Below, one piece after another: positions 52,301 through 60,716 of a DNA stretch of 64,000 nt. A model generated the notes under the pieces. It made no database searches and was not told the DNA's origin. It saw nothing but the letters and a program-made list of their open reading frames with translations. Location of the stretch: contig NZ_JBLUOA010000001.1 in NCBI RefSeq assembly GCF_048060095.1, forward strand, positions 1,550,001 through 1,614,000, read 5' to 3'. Position numbers and translations under genes: made by a program. Position 1 is the first letter of the stretch. Each line of letters begins with the position of its first letter. This stretch comes from JBLUOA01 sp048060095. Lineage in GTDB: Bacteria > Pseudomonadota > Alphaproteobacteria > Rhodobacterales > Rhodobacteraceae.

Positions 52301-52397
52301 TCACCATGAAGTTGAGGTCATATTCCCCGTTCAACTGGTGCAAAGACGCCGCAATTCCCCAATGCGATTTCAGGAGAGTTCGCCAGTGATCAAGCAA
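49371..52397 (-). CDS. Three-domain fusion: APH-type kinase, M23 peptidase-like domain and class-III aminotransferase
   Basis: The 1008-aa protein starts at TTG 52397 with GGAGGC 4 bases upstream. Residues about 15-330 are an aminoglycoside-phosphotransferase-type kinase (AIHNDVNDHNIL with Asp197 and Asn202; IDFGD, Asp220/Asp223). Residues about 420-545 are an M23/LytM-like domain with intact zinc ligands (His430, Asp434, His521, His523). Residues about 585-995 are a class-III PLP aminotransferase (NSGTEANELALRLARAHTG, IADEVQTGLGRLGHHYFGFE, PLP lysine Lys843 in MGKPIGNG). The aminotransferase part resembles the ethanolamine-phosphate and phospho-hydroxylysine phospho-lyases, and the kinase resembles hydroxylysine kinase, so kinase and lyase could act in sequence. 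There is no signal peptide, so it should be cytoplasmic. Confidence 0.85.
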   Translation of the reverse strand: MLDHWRTLLKSHWGIAASLHQLNGEYDLNFMVKCDDGKRFILKVMRDGCARDLIDMQIAALAFVAENDPALPVPRVVQSIDGEAIVSLQDEGGANRLCWLQTCLEGVTYARFKPKSAKLIRDLGEKLGRLDVALRGFKHAALSRDFKWNLVGADWITSKLDLIDEPTRRELLADILAAFADIKPELTRLPAVAIHNDVNDHNILAHISHSTTANVTGLIDFGDMCAAPRICELAIAAAYVVLDHETPEAALSDLVAGYHAAAPLTAEEVDLIWPLLRMRLAVSVVNSTEMAKENPGDPYVTISQAPAWRFLERFPTPPTLINARLRAACSLPVVDHAPCVMEWLDAQRGTFADLFGRVLSDAPMGSLSVESSTWPQNPFDMPTEEAARVGEEFTEAHEIWLGYYKEPRLIYTSPAFRAGQHKSSSRRTVHLAIDVFAPADTPLFAPFDGTVYAVENRDHHLDYGGVVILEHGTPDGDPFFTLYGHLNSDVVSSLSVGAKILKGNAFCRLGVVSQNGGWAPHVHFQLALTTEGMGDDWPGVADPDDLQLWTGICPNPAALLNLPDEKVAFQPIDKKSVQERRSTYFGPNLKLSYDDPVMFVRGWRHHLFDQWGRPYLDAYNNVPHVGHAHPRIQAVAADQLKRLNTNTRYLHPAQAAFAEKITSKLPDQLSVCFFVNSGTEANELALRLARAHTGGKAMITPDHGYHGNTTGAMDISAYKFNAPGGAGQPDWVELVEVADDYRGSFDRQDADRAKKLAIFVDDAIARIATKDGKLAGFIAETFPSVGGQIIPPNGYLPAVYDRIRAAGGICIADEVQTGLGRLGHHYFGFEHQGAVPDIVVMGKPIGNGHPLGVLVTTPAIAESFAQGPEFFSTFGGSTLSCRIGKEVLDIVDDEGLMENARNMGDRLLASLADLKNHHTAIGDVRGMGLFVGVDLVTDRQAKTPATALASYVKNRLRECRILVGTEGPADNILKIRPPLTIDTEDIDLIVKTLDSILSETASAAHLDT

Positions 52398-52620
52398 TTT
52401 CGCCTCCGGTTCCAGACTGCTGTTGCAACACAGTCAAGGTTGCATTGAACCCGCGCTCTGTCGATCCTTTGAAACGCGATAATTCATTGGTTAGTCATGC
52501 GAAAAGCTTGGGTAGGTGGCGGTCGCCCGGACCTCGCTGATGCGATCCAAGACGATCTGCTATCTTGCGCGTGCGCCGCTCGGTCGCTACTCTGATCTCA
52601 ACTTGAAATGGAGGGCGACG

Positions 52621-53736
52621 ATGGCGCCCAAGCGTCCCGATGGTGCGGGCGCGTTCCCGAAAGCGGTTGAGCCACCCGCGCCGACTCGCCCAGACCCGGC
52701 CCAGCTCTATGCTGCGCTTGATCTGGGGACAAATTCTTGCCGCATGTTGGTCGCCCAACCGAAGGGCAACCAGTTCCATGTGGTCGATAGCTTTTCGAAA
52801 TCCGTCCAGCTTGGGGCGGGTCTCGAGGCGACCGGGCGGTTGTCCCGAAATTCAATCTATCGCACGATTCAGGCGCTTAGGATTTGCCAGAAAAAGCTGA
52901 AACATCACAATGTTCGGCGGATGCGGCTGGTCACGACCGAAGCCTGCCGCCGTGCGCGCAATTCCGGCGATTTCATTCGGCATGTGAAGCGGGAAACCGG
53001 GCTGAAGCTTGAGGTGATCCAACCGGAGGAAGAGGCGCGGCTGGCCGTAATCAGTTGCGCGCCGTTGGTGTCGACCAAGACCGAGCAATTGCTGGTTGTC
53101 GATATTGGCGGTGGTTCGACGGAACTCGTCTGGATCGACCTCTCGAAAGTGCCAAGTGTCGAACGCCCCCGCGCGATCATGCGACTTCATTCGGGGTTCC
53201 GGCCAGAGGACGGCACACCGTTCCCGGCGGCGCGTGTGGTTGACTGGATCTCTGTCCCTCTGGGCGTCGCGACACTGCGCGAACAATTTGATGATGTCGA
53301 AGACGACTCCGCCCGTTTCGCGCTGATGAGCTGGCATTTTGAGGAAAACCTGCGCGAATTCGCACCCTACGAAAGCAACCACATCCGCGAGGGGTTCCAG
53401 ATTATTGGAACGTCCGGCACCGTGACGACGGTTGCCGCGTCACACCTTGGGCTGCGGCGCTATGATCGCAACAAAGTCGACGGGTTGCGGATGACGACCG
53501 ATCAGATCGACAAGGTGATCCACGGCTACCTCAACCTCGGCCCCAACGGACGGCGCAGCGATCCGCGGATCGGACGTGACCGGGCCACGCTGATTATGTC
53601 GGGTTCGGCGATTTTGCAGGCGTTGATGCGCATCTGGCCGACGGACCGTCTGTCGGTCGCGGATCGCGGTCTGCGCGAAGGGCTGCTATACGCATTGATG
53701 AGCGCGGATGGCGTTCTGGAAGACGGACATTACTGA
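52621..53736 (+). CDS. ppx: Exopolyphosphatase/guanosine pentaphosphatase family protein
   Basis: From ATG 52621, preceded by GGAGGGCGACG, the product is 371 aa. The ASKHA-type phosphate loops are [16 protein letters not shown] (about residues 31-46) and [16 protein letters not shown]; further motifs are [12 protein letters not shown] and [15 protein letters not shown]. The family hydrolyses polyphosphate or pppGpp. At 371 aa it lacks the C-terminal HD-like extension of E. coli Ppx/GppA (about 500 aa). It is followed by rlmE with a 2-base gap. The phosphate-locus neighbourhood fits a role in polyphosphate turnover. Confidence 0.88.
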   Translation: MAPKRPDGAGAFPKAVEPPAPTRPDPAQLYAALDLGTNSCRMLVAQPKGNQFHVVDSFSKSVQLGAGLEATGRLSRNSIYRTIQALRICQKKLKHHNVRRMRLVTTEACRRARNSGDFIRHVKRETGLKLEVIQPEEEARLAVISCAPLVSTKTEQLLVVDIGGGSTELVWIDLSKVPSVERPRAIMRLHSGFRPEDGTPFPAARVVDWISVPLGVATLREQFDDVEDDSARFALMSWHFEENLREFAPYESNHIREGFQIIGTSGTVTTVAASHLGLRRYDRNKVDGLRMTTDQIDKVIHGYLNLGPNGRRSDPRIGRDRATLIMSGSAILQALMRIWPTDRLSVADRGLREGLLYALMSADGVLEDGHY

Positions 53737-53738
53737 CC

Positions 53739-54440
53739 ATGACGAAGAAGACGAGCGGGCGCGGAGAGCGCGACCTGAGAGTGAAAGTCAAAAGCGCACG
53801 GGGGCGGAAGCTAAGCTCTACCCTTTGGCTGGAACGTCAGTTGAATGACCCATATGTAAAGCGGGCACAGGTCGAGGGATATCGGGGCCGGGCGGCGTTC
53901 AAGATATTGGAAATCGACGATAAATATCGCTTTCTCGTGCCCGGCGCGCGGGTCGTTGACCTTGGCTGCGCCCCCGGTGGGTGGTGTCAGGTTGCGGTGA
54001 AGCGCGTCAATGCGTTAGGCGAGAAGCCCGGCAAGAAGGTCGGAACGGTCCTCGGCGTCGATCTGCAAGAGGTGGAGCCGATTGCGGGTGCGGAAATTCA
54101 CGTTCTCGACTTCATGGCGGATGACGCGGACGAAACCGTCAAGGGATGGCTGGATGGCAAGGCTGATGTCGTGATGTCCGACATGGCCGCCGCAAGCTCC
54201 GGTCACAAGCAGACCGACCATTTGCGCATCATCGCATTGTGCGAGGCTGCGGCGTATTTCGCGTTCGACGTGCTGGATGATGGCGGCACCTTCGTTGCGA
54301 AGGTGCTGGCCGGTGGCGCGGAAGGGGAACTGCAGAAACTGCTGAAGCAGAAGTTCACCAAGGTCGCGAATATGAAACCCCCGGCGAGCCGATCTGATAG
54401 TTCGGAAAAGTTCGTCGTCGCAACAGGGTTCCGCGGCTAA
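53739..54440 (+). CDS. rlmE: 23S rRNA (uridine-2'-O)-methyltransferase RlmE (FtsJ/RrmJ)
   Basis: The 233-aa protein has the RrmJ landmarks: [20 protein letters not shown] (with the catalytic Lys), [16 protein letters not shown] (SAM-binding), [18 protein letters not shown] (catalytic Asp) and [17 protein letters not shown] (catalytic Lys), with Glu near the C-terminus. It methylates U2552 of 23S rRNA late in 50S assembly. The N-terminal 30 residues are basic and extra. It ends 4 bases inside the convergent tupA gene. Confidence 0.94.
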   Translation: MTKKTSGRGERDLRVKVKSARGRKLSSTLWLERQLNDPYVKRAQVEGYRGRAAFKILEIDDKYRFLVPGARVVDLGCAPGGWCQVAVKRVNALGEKPGKKVGTVLGVDLQEVEPIAGAEIHVLDFMADDADETVKGWLDGKADVVMSDMAAASSGHKQTDHLRIIALCEAAAYFAFDVLDDGGTFVAKVLAGGAEGELQKLLKQKFTKVANMKPPASRSDSSEKFVVATGFRG

Positions 54441-55255
54441 AGCGGCGTTCCGTCACCGTTCGGAAAGAACAATTGCTGCCCCTCGACGCGATACTCTCCG
54501 ATCGCGGTCTGGCCTTCTTCGGACAGCAGCCAATCAATGAATATCTGCCCTTCTTCCTGCTTCACATTCGGGCAAGCGGCGGGGTTCACGGCGATGACGC
54601 CGTATTGGTTAAACAGCGCGTCATCGCCCTCTAGCAAAATACCGTGCTGTTCCTTGTTCCCAAAGGCAAGCCACGTCGCCCGGTCGGTGATCGTATAGGC
54701 GTTCATGCCGATGGCGGCGTTCAGCGTAGCCCCCATGCCGGAGCCGGTTTCGCGATACCATGTGCCGCTTCCGATATTCGGGTCGATGACCGCATCCTCC
54801 CACAACGCGCGTTCTTTCTTATGAGTGCCGCTGTCATCCCCGCGTGAGGCGAAAGGCTCCTCCGTCGACGCGATGGCGGTCAGTGCCGCGGATGCGGAGC
54901 CAAGCTGATGGATTTGGGCGGGGTCATTTGCCGGGCCAACAATGATAAAATCGTTATACATCACGTCGGATCGCGACAGGCCAAAGCCGTCTTCGACGAA
55001 TTTTTCCTCCGCCGATTTCGCGTGCACCAGCAACACATCGCCATCACAGTTCTGCGCGTTCTTCAGCGCTTGGCCGGTCCCGACCGCAACGACCCGCACC
55101 TCGATATCCGCAGCCTCCTGAAACTGGGGCAGGATTGCGTCGTACAGGCCGGAGTTCTGGGTCGACGTCGTCGATTGAACGATGATGAACGGGGTTTCCG
55201 CGACCGCAGAAGTCGCAAAGAAGACCGGCGCGAGGGCAAGGAGAAGTCGGCGCAT
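54437..55255 (-). CDS. tupA: Tungstate ABC transporter substrate-binding protein TupA
   Basis: The 272-aa protein has a signal peptide (residues 1-19, ending AVA) and the TupA ligand motif [20 protein letters not shown] (TTSTxxSGL), then [20 protein letters not shown] and [17 protein letters not shown]. It captures tungstate in the periplasm. The TTSTQ motif distinguishes TupA from the molybdate protein ModA. It is the last gene of the unit tupB-tupC-tupA, 12 bases after tupC. Confidence 0.92.
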   Translation of the reverse strand: MRRLLLALAPVFFATSAVAETPFIIVQSTTSTQNSGLYDAILPQFQEAADIEVRVVAVGTGQALKNAQNCDGDVLLVHAKSAEEKFVEDGFGLSRSDVMYNDFIIVGPANDPAQIHQLGSASAALTAIASTEEPFASRGDDSGTHKKERALWEDAVIDPNIGSGTWYRETGSGMGATLNAAIGMNAYTITDRATWLAFGNKEQHGILLEGDDALFNQYGVIAVNPAACPNVKQEEGQIFIDWLLSEEGQTAIGEYRVEGQQLFFPNGDGTPL

Positions 55256-55267
55256 AATGTTATTTCC

Positions 55268-56008
55268 TTAGAGTAGCAGTTCGCCCGAAACATAAGCGCG
55301 TGCTTGGGCTGAGCGCGGCGAGTCGAGGAATTCGGATGCCTTCGTATGCTCCGTTATCTTGCCGCGATGCAAGAAGGCAATGTCGTCCGCCAGCCGTGCG
55401 GCTTGGCCGCGATCATGCGTAATCAGGATCAGCTTGACGCCATCCTCGGACGCGCGCGTTGCAAGGGCTTCGATGGCGGCTGTTGCGGCTGGATCAAGGC
55501 TCGCCGTTGGTTCATCCAGCAGCAGAAGGCGCGGGCGCGCGGCCAAGGCGCGCACCATGGCAAGCCGCTGTTGTTCACCGCCCGACAATGCGCGGGCCGG
55601 CGCCTCGGAAATGCGCGCGAGGTCGGCCATGACAAGCAGTTCGGCAAGACGGCCGGGCCGTTCCTTGCGGGGAATTTTGTGCATCTTCAACGCGTGCATC
55701 AGGTTCGCGCGAACCGTGCGACGCAGCAGGACGGGTTTCTGAAAGACAAGCGCCGGATGCTCCATCGCGCTTGGAAGGCTGACGCGGCCCCGGTTCGGGG
55801 CCAGAATACCGGCAATCACCTTCAACAGCAGGCTTTTTCCCGCGCCATTCGGCCCCATCAGCGCCGTGATCCCGCGCCCCGGAAGGCCGAGCGTCACGCC
55901 GTCCAGCAGCACTTTTCCATCACGCGACAGGTGCAAATCGTCGAGCTGGATGGGTGCAGCGTTCGGAGTCGTGTTCGACGGGAAGGGGAGTATCCGGGTT
56001 TCAGCCAT
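55268..56008 (-). CDS. tupC: Tungstate ABC transporter ATPase TupC
   Basis: From ATG 56008 the product is 246 aa. Walker A reads GPNGAGKSLLLK, signature LSGGEQQRLAMVRALA, Walker B LLLLDEPTASLDP and H-loop ITHDRGQAARL. The start overlaps the tupB end by 8 bases and has GGGGGGCGAT upstream. The N-terminal 25 residues precede the first ABC strand. Specificity is inferred from the neighbours, not from the ATPase itself. Confidence 0.9.
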   Translation of the reverse strand: MAETRILPFPSNTTPNAAPIQLDDLHLSRDGKVLLDGVTLGLPGRGITALMGPNGAGKSLLLKVIAGILAPNRGRVSLPSAMEHPALVFQKPVLLRRTVRANLMHALKMHKIPRKERPGRLAELLVMADLARISEAPARALSGGEQQRLAMVRALAARPRLLLLDEPTASLDPAATAAIEALATRASEDGVKLILITHDRGQAARLADDIAFLHRGKITEHTKASEFLDSPRSAQARAYVSGELLL

Positions 56009-56708
56009 AGGCAATCGCCCCCCGGCGCGGCCTTAGAGCCATCGCAGCGGCGTTGATTGAAAATGACAGCGCCAGCAAGATGATCCCGAGCCCAAGCGCG
56101 AGGGCAAGTTCACCCTTCGAAGTTTCAAGCGCAATCGCAGTCGTCATCACTCTTGTCACATGGTTGATATTCCCGCCAACGATCATCACCGCGCCCACCT
56201 CGGCAAACGCGCGGCCCAGCCCGGCAAGCGCGGCGGTCAAAAGCTGCGGGCGGGCGTCCCACAGGATAGTCATCATCACCTGCCGACCACTCGCCCGCAT
56301 CGCGCGGAGGGTTTCGTCGTATTCGCGGTGGATCTCAACCAATACCTGACGGGAGATTGCCGCGATGATCGGCGTTACGAGTATGAACTGCGCGATAATC
56401 ATCGCGGTCGGCGTGTAAAGCAGTTGCAAAACCGCGAGCGGTCCGGCCTGGCTTAGCACCATATATAGGCCAAGGCCGACGACAACCGGCGGCAGGCCCA
56501 TCGACGCGCTGACCGCGACCGTCAGAAACCCGCGCCCCGGAAAGCGACCTATCGCGAGGATCGCGCCAAGCGGCAGGCCCACCAGCGTCGCAAGGAACAC
56601 CGCGCTGAAGGTGACTTGAAGCGACAGTGCTACGATCTCATACAATGCCCGGTCGCCTGAGGCGATCAAACCGAATGCAGCTTGGAATGCAGCAAGGAAA
56701 TCTTGCAT
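56001..56708 (-). CDS. tupB: Tungstate ABC transporter permease TupB
   Basis: The 235-aa protein is a polytopic permease with the EAA loop EYDETLRAMRASGRQVMMTI and the following ALAGLGRAFAEVGAVMIVGG. The N-terminal LSLQVTFSAVFLATLVGLPL is the usual first membrane segment. It transports tungstate with TupC. It is the first gene of the unit; an inverted repeat CGACGGA/TCCGTCG (56835-56854) lies in its upstream region. Confidence 0.9.
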   Translation of the reverse strand: MQDFLAAFQAAFGLIASGDRALYEIVALSLQVTFSAVFLATLVGLPLGAILAIGRFPGRGFLTVAVSASMGLPPVVVGLGLYMVLSQAGPLAVLQLLYTPTAMIIAQFILVTPIIAAISRQVLVEIHREYDETLRAMRASGRQVMMTILWDARPQLLTAALAGLGRAFAEVGAVMIVGGNINHVTRVMTTAIALETSKGELALALGLGIILLALSFSINAAAMALRPRRGAIAYG

Positions 56709-56921
56709 TTGGCAGGCTCCTGTCGTCGGTCCCGATCATTTTCGCTCGCTTGTCCGTTGTCAATCGGCGCGGCGTGAAACGAACAAGTCGTGACGCAAAC
56801 GGTTTGGCGGGCGTCGGGTTTGATGCGAGAAGACCGACGGAGTTCGGTCCGTCGCGGCCTTTCGCTGATCAGCGCGAATCATCAGTGCATTCTGTCGCAC
56901 CACAAATGTTCCAAACACACC

Positions 56922-56952
56922 TTGACCTTCCACTTACTGGAAGCCTTATGTG
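56922..56952 (+). promoter_or_regulatory. CueR-type copper-responsive promoter of copA-cueR
   Basis: The -35 TTGACC (56922-56927) and a -10 like TATGTG (56947-56952) are 19 bases apart, the over-long spacer used by MerR-family activators. The dyad CTTCC (56927-56931)/GGAAG (56939-56943) lies inside the spacer and matches the CueR operator core. The copA ATG is 38 bases downstream. Confidence 0.85.
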
Positions 56953-56989
56953 AGGTGGTGACCAAGATCAAAACCATGTCGAGGATGGA

Positions 56990-59296
56990 ATGAAACCAAC
57001 ATCGCAAGCGACCCTCACTCTCGACGGAATGTCCTGTGCATCCTGCGTCCGACGGGTCGAAACCGCTCTGACCGATGCGCCCGGAGTGGTGTCCGCACGG
57101 GTCAACCTCGCCACGCACAGCGCGCATGTGGAGTATCAGGACGGGGCTATGACCGCCGCCGACCTTGCCCAAACCGCGACTGACGCGGGTTATCCGGCCG
57201 AGGTGCGTTCGGACGACGCGGAGGGCGTGCGCAACTCCTCCGAAGCGGATGAGATGAAACGACGCGTGCTGATCGCCGCACTGCTGACACTGCCGGTCGT
57301 CGCGCTGGCGATGGGCGGGCATATGTTCACCGCTGTCCATGACTTGATCGCGCGGACGATCGGGATGCAGGCAAACTGGCTGATCCAGTTTGTGCTGACA
57401 ACGACGGTAATGTTCTGGGCGGGGCGCCCGTTCTTTGCCAAAGGTGTTCCGGCGTTGCTGAGTGGGAAACCGGAAATGAACTCCCTCGTCGCGCTCGGCA
57501 CGTCGGCGGCTTGGGGGTATTCGACCATCGCGACATTCGCGCCGGGTTTGCTGCCCGACGACGCGCGATTTGTGTATTTCGAGGCCGCAGCGGTGATCGT
57601 GACGTTGATCCTGCTGGGGCGGTGGCTGGAAGCGCGCGCGCGTGGCCGCACAGGCGACGCAATCCGCAAACTTGTCGGCTTGCGCCCCAAAACCGCGCGC
57701 GTCGAACGGGCGGGGCAAGTTCAAGATCTGCCGATCGCGGAGTTGGTCGTCGGCGACATCATCCAGACCCGACCAGGAGAGCGGATTGCCAGTGACGGCG
57801 ATGTTGTAGATGGCCGGTCGTTCGTCGACGAAAGCATGGTGACGGGTGAGCCTGTTCCGGTAGAGAAAACCAGCGGCGACAGCGTCGTCGGCGGCACGAT
57901 CAACGGCACCGGAGCGCTGTCGATTTCAGTCACAGCGGTTGGACGCGATACGGTGCTGTCGCAGGTGATCAAGATGGTCGAGGCTGCGCAAGGCGCGAAG
58001 CTGCCCATCGAAAACCTCGTCAATCGCGTGACTGCGTGGTTCGTGCCGGTGGTTATTATGATTGCTGCGCTGACGGTCATCGTCTGGCTGTCGGTCGGGC
58101 CGGGGATCGGGGCTGCGCTGGTCGCCGGAGTCTCCGTTCTGATTATCGCGTGCCCCTGTGCGATGGGGCTTGCGACGCCAACATCGATCATCGTCGGCAC
58201 GGGCCGTGCCGCATCGCTTGGTGTGTTGTTCCGGCGGGGCGACGCGCTGCAGCGCTTACAAGACGTAGATGTGATCGCCTTTGACAAGACCGGAACCCTC
58301 ACGGCCGGACAACCGGAGTTGACGGATGTCGAGTTGGCAGAGGGGTTTGACTCCGACAGCGTCTTGCAATGGGTCGCCGCCGTTGAGGCCCGGTCAGAAC
58401 ATCCCATCGCACAGGCCATCGTGCGGGCGGCGGAGGGCAGGGGGCTGCAAGCACTTGAAACGAGCGAATTCGATTCAGTGACTGGTTTTGGGGTTGAGGC
58501 GGTCGTAGAGGGCCAATCCATCCTCGTTGGCGCAGGGCGGTTGATGGACCGTCACGGCATTGCGACCGATACAATGTCCGACGCCGCCAACGCCCTCGCC
58601 CGCGCTGGTAAAACACCGATCTACGCGGCAGTTGACGGTCAGCTTGCGGCTTTGCTCGGTGTGGCCGACCCCGCCAAGCCGATGAGTGCAGACGCGGTCG
58701 ACGCGATCAAAGCCCGTGGGCTGAAGGTCGCGATGGTGACGGGCGACAACCGGGCAACGGCAGAGGTTATCGCCGCGCAGCTTGGCGTCGACCACATCGT
58801 CGCGGATGTGCTGCCCGGCGGCAAGATTGACGCGGTCGAAGAACTGCGCGGCGCCACTGGCCGCGTCGCGTTCGTTGGCGACGGGATCAATGACGCGCCC
58901 GCGCTGGCCGCCGCTGACGTCGGTATCGCGGTCGGCACCGGCACGGACGTTGCGATTGAGGCTGCGGATGTCGTGTTGATGTCCGGTGATCTGACGGGCG
59001 TCGTCAATGCGCTTGAAATCAGCGGTCGGACGATGCGCAATATCCGGCAGAACCTCGGCTGGGCGTTTGGCTATAACGCGTTGCTGATCCCGGTCGCGGC
59101 GGGCGTTCTCTATCCCTTCGCGGGTATGCTGCTGTCACCGATGATGGCCGCAGGTGCGATGGCGCTGTCGAGCGTGTTTGTCCTGACAAACGCGCTTCGC
59201 CTGCGGTTTGTGGAACCGGCGTTGAAAGCAGATACACCCAAAAGAGCGCCAGCAGAAACCGCTGGCCGCGCGATCCCGCAGGAGGTGCAGACATGA
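56990..59296 (+). CDS. copA: Copper-exporting P1B-type ATPase
   Basis: The 768-aa protein has one N-terminal heavy-metal-binding domain ([12 protein letters not shown], Cys16 and Cys19), membrane helices, the A-domain TGEPVPVEK, the transmembrane metal site [13 protein letters not shown] (CPC at about 388-390), the phosphorylated aspartate in [11 protein letters not shown] (about 432), the HP motif SEHPIAQAI and the hinge [16 protein letters not shown]. This is the Cu(I) exporter set. It removes copper from the cytoplasm. It overlaps cueR by 4 bases and is preceded by a CueR-type promoter. Confidence 0.95.
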   Translation: MKPTSQATLTLDGMSCASCVRRVETALTDAPGVVSARVNLATHSAHVEYQDGAMTAADLAQTATDAGYPAEVRSDDAEGVRNSSEADEMKRRVLIAALLTLPVVALAMGGHMFTAVHDLIARTIGMQANWLIQFVLTTTVMFWAGRPFFAKGVPALLSGKPEMNSLVALGTSAAWGYSTIATFAPGLLPDDARFVYFEAAAVIVTLILLGRWLEARARGRTGDAIRKLVGLRPKTARVERAGQVQDLPIAELVVGDIIQTRPGERIASDGDVVDGRSFVDESMVTGEPVPVEKTSGDSVVGGTINGTGALSISVTAVGRDTVLSQVIKMVEAAQGAKLPIENLVNRVTAWFVPVVIMIAALTVIVWLSVGPGIGAALVAGVSVLIIACPCAMGLATPTSIIVGTGRAASLGVLFRRGDALQRLQDVDVIAFDKTGTLTAGQPELTDVELAEGFDSDSVLQWVAAVEARSEHPIAQAIVRAAEGRGLQALETSEFDSVTGFGVEAVVEGQSILVGAGRLMDRHGIATDTMSDAANALARAGKTPIYAAVDGQLAALLGVADPAKPMSADAVDAIKARGLKVAMVTGDNRATAEVIAAQLGVDHIVADVLPGGKIDAVEELRGATGRVAFVGDGINDAPALAAADVGIAVGTGTDVAIEAADVVLMSGDLTGVVNALEISGRTMRNIRQNLGWAFGYNALLIPVAAGVLYPFAGMLLSPMMAAGAMALSSVFVLTNALRLRFVEPALKADTPKRAPAETAGRAIPQEVQT

Positions 59297-59700
59297 ATAT
59301 CGGTGACGCGGCGGATCGCACCGGGCTGCCCGCGAAAACGATCAGATATTACGAGGATATTGGCCTTGTTGCACCAGCACGGGACGCGAACGGATATCGC
59401 AGTTTTGCCAGCAACGACCTGCACAAACTCAGCTTTCTGGGCCGCGCGCGGTCGTTGGGGTTTTCGATTGAGGATTGTCGTGGCCTTCTTGCGCTGTACG
59501 AAGATCACACGCGGACGAGTTCGGACGTTAAAACCATCGCATCGGAACATCTGGTCAGGATCGACGAGAAGATCGCAGAGTTGCAGGAGTTGCGCGCAAC
59601 GCTCGGCGCGCTGGTTGAGGCGTGCGCAGGCGACGATCGGCCGGATTGCCCGATATTAAATGACCTCGCGGTGGGTGACGATGGGACTAGCCGTAACTGA
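59293..59700 (+). CDS. cueR: MerR-family copper-responsive regulator CueR
   Basis: The 135-aa protein has a MerR winged helix ([36 protein letters not shown]) and a dimerisation helix, then the metal loop [11 protein letters not shown] with Cys111 and Cys119, seven residues apart, as in CueR. It senses Cu(I) and twists the long-spacer promoter in front of copA, so it also controls its own synthesis here. The end overlaps the convergent glpR by 14 bases. Confidence 0.92.
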   Translation: MNIGDAADRTGLPAKTIRYYEDIGLVAPARDANGYRSFASNDLHKLSFLGRARSLGFSIEDCRGLLALYEDHTRTSSDVKTIASEHLVRIDEKIAELQELRATLGALVEACAGDDRPDCPILNDLAVGDDGTSRN

Positions 59701-60445
59701 CCGTCGTGTCCCACCGGGCGCAAAGATCGGTAAGCGGAGGCGATAGGGGCGCGTCGGTGAATAGCGTGCTCATGTCCCTCAACGATGCAATCCGCACCGG
59801 GGCGCTGCGTTGAAACTTTGAATGGTCGGCCACCAAAAACACCCGCCGCGCTTGTCGGATGATCGCTTTGCTCACGCCGACCTCCTGCACGTCGAAATCC
59901 AGCAAGTCGCCATCCGCATCAAGCGCAGAGCAGCCGATCACCGCGTAATCGACCTTGAATTGTTCAATGCTTCTGGCCGCCATGTCACCGACCAATCCGC
60001 CATCTGATCGGCGTAACATGCCGCCCGCGACCATAATCTGACAGTCGGTGTTCGCGACGAGGATATTCGCGACGTTCATGTTATTGGTAACCACCATCAG
60101 ATTGGTGTGGTGGAGCAGGGCGCGGGCCACGGCCTCGGTGCTGGTGCCGATGTTGAGGAACAGCGAGGCCCCATCGGGAATCGCCTCCGCGCAGCGGCGG
60201 GCGATGTCGGCTTTCGCCGCGTCATGCAGCCCGCGGCGGTCTTCGTAGCCGATATTGGACACGGCAGAAGGCAAGACTGCGCCTCCATGCACCCGTTCGA
60301 GTTTGCCCGCATCAGCCAGATCGCTTAGGTCGCGGCGGATCGTCTGAACGCTCACGCCGAAGCGTCGAGCGAGGTCTTCGACCAGCACCTTTCCTTCGGT
60401 CCGGGCGATATTCAGAATGTCGGGTTCGCGGAAGTTCTGAGCCAT
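59687..60445 (-). CDS. glpR: DeoR-family repressor GlpR
   Basis: The 252-aa protein has a DeoR HTH (VEDLARRFGVSVQTIRRDLS, followed by LERVHGGA) and a DeoR sugar-phosphate sensor domain with FLNIGTSTEAVARALL and VIGCSALDADGDLLDFDV. GlpR represses glycerol-3-phosphate genes and is released by glycerol-3-phosphate. It is divergent from glpD, which with glpK is its likely target. Confidence 0.9.
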   Translation of the reverse strand: MAQNFREPDILNIARTEGKVLVEDLARRFGVSVQTIRRDLSDLADAGKLERVHGGAVLPSAVSNIGYEDRRGLHDAAKADIARRCAEAIPDGASLFLNIGTSTEAVARALLHHTNLMVVTNNMNVANILVANTDCQIMVAGGMLRRSDGGLVGDMAARSIEQFKVDYAVIGCSALDADGDLLDFDVQEVGVSKAIIRQARRVFLVADHSKFQRSAPVRIASLRDMSTLFTDAPLSPPLTDLCARWDTTVSYG

Positions 60446-60470
60446 GTCGTGCTGCCAATGTTCGATTATG

Positions 60471-60485
60471 CGCGACTTTGTCGCG
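60471..60485. promoter_or_regulatory. Inverted repeat upstream of glpR
   Basis: CGCGAC (60471-60476) and GTCGCG (60480-60485) form a perfect 6-bp dyad around TTT, 26 bases upstream of the glpR start. CGAAG units follow. It may be an autoregulatory GlpR site. Confidence 0.35.
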
Positions 60486-60632
60486 AAGAGAAGCGAAGCG
60501 CAAGAATTTTGTTGATTCTGAGAGGCGTTTTGATCGGTGATAGCGTTTCTATCGCGCTTTTTTCCATAAGTTACACGCTTCGTTTACATGGTCATCTTTC
60601 AACGTCCTGCTTTCACATGAAAATCTATAAAC

Positions 60633-60654
60633 CGAAAGAAAACGAATATTCGAG
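60633..60654. promoter_or_regulatory. Candidate GlpR operator before glpD
   Basis: CGAAA, CGAAT and TCGAG start at 60633, 60643 and 60650, in an AT-rich stretch just before a TTGACC (60655-60660) that could be the glpD -35. Repeated CGAA half-sites of this kind are bound by DeoR-type repressors. Confidence 0.35.
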
Positions 60655-60716
60655 TTGACCTATTTTGCGCGTTTGTGTTTCTTGCACCTATTCAACAAAC
60701 CAAATCAGGGGCCATC

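Noticed and set aside
56835..56854. A molybdenum/tungsten cofactor riboswitch upstream of tupB
   Set aside because: Only a single short hairpin is visible; the multi-stem structure of that riboswitch class cannot be drawn from the sequence.
59293..59700. MerR protein sensing mercury, lead or redox stress
   Set aside because: The Cys-x7-Cys loop, the overlap with a copper ATPase gene and the 19-base-spacer promoter all point to CueR.
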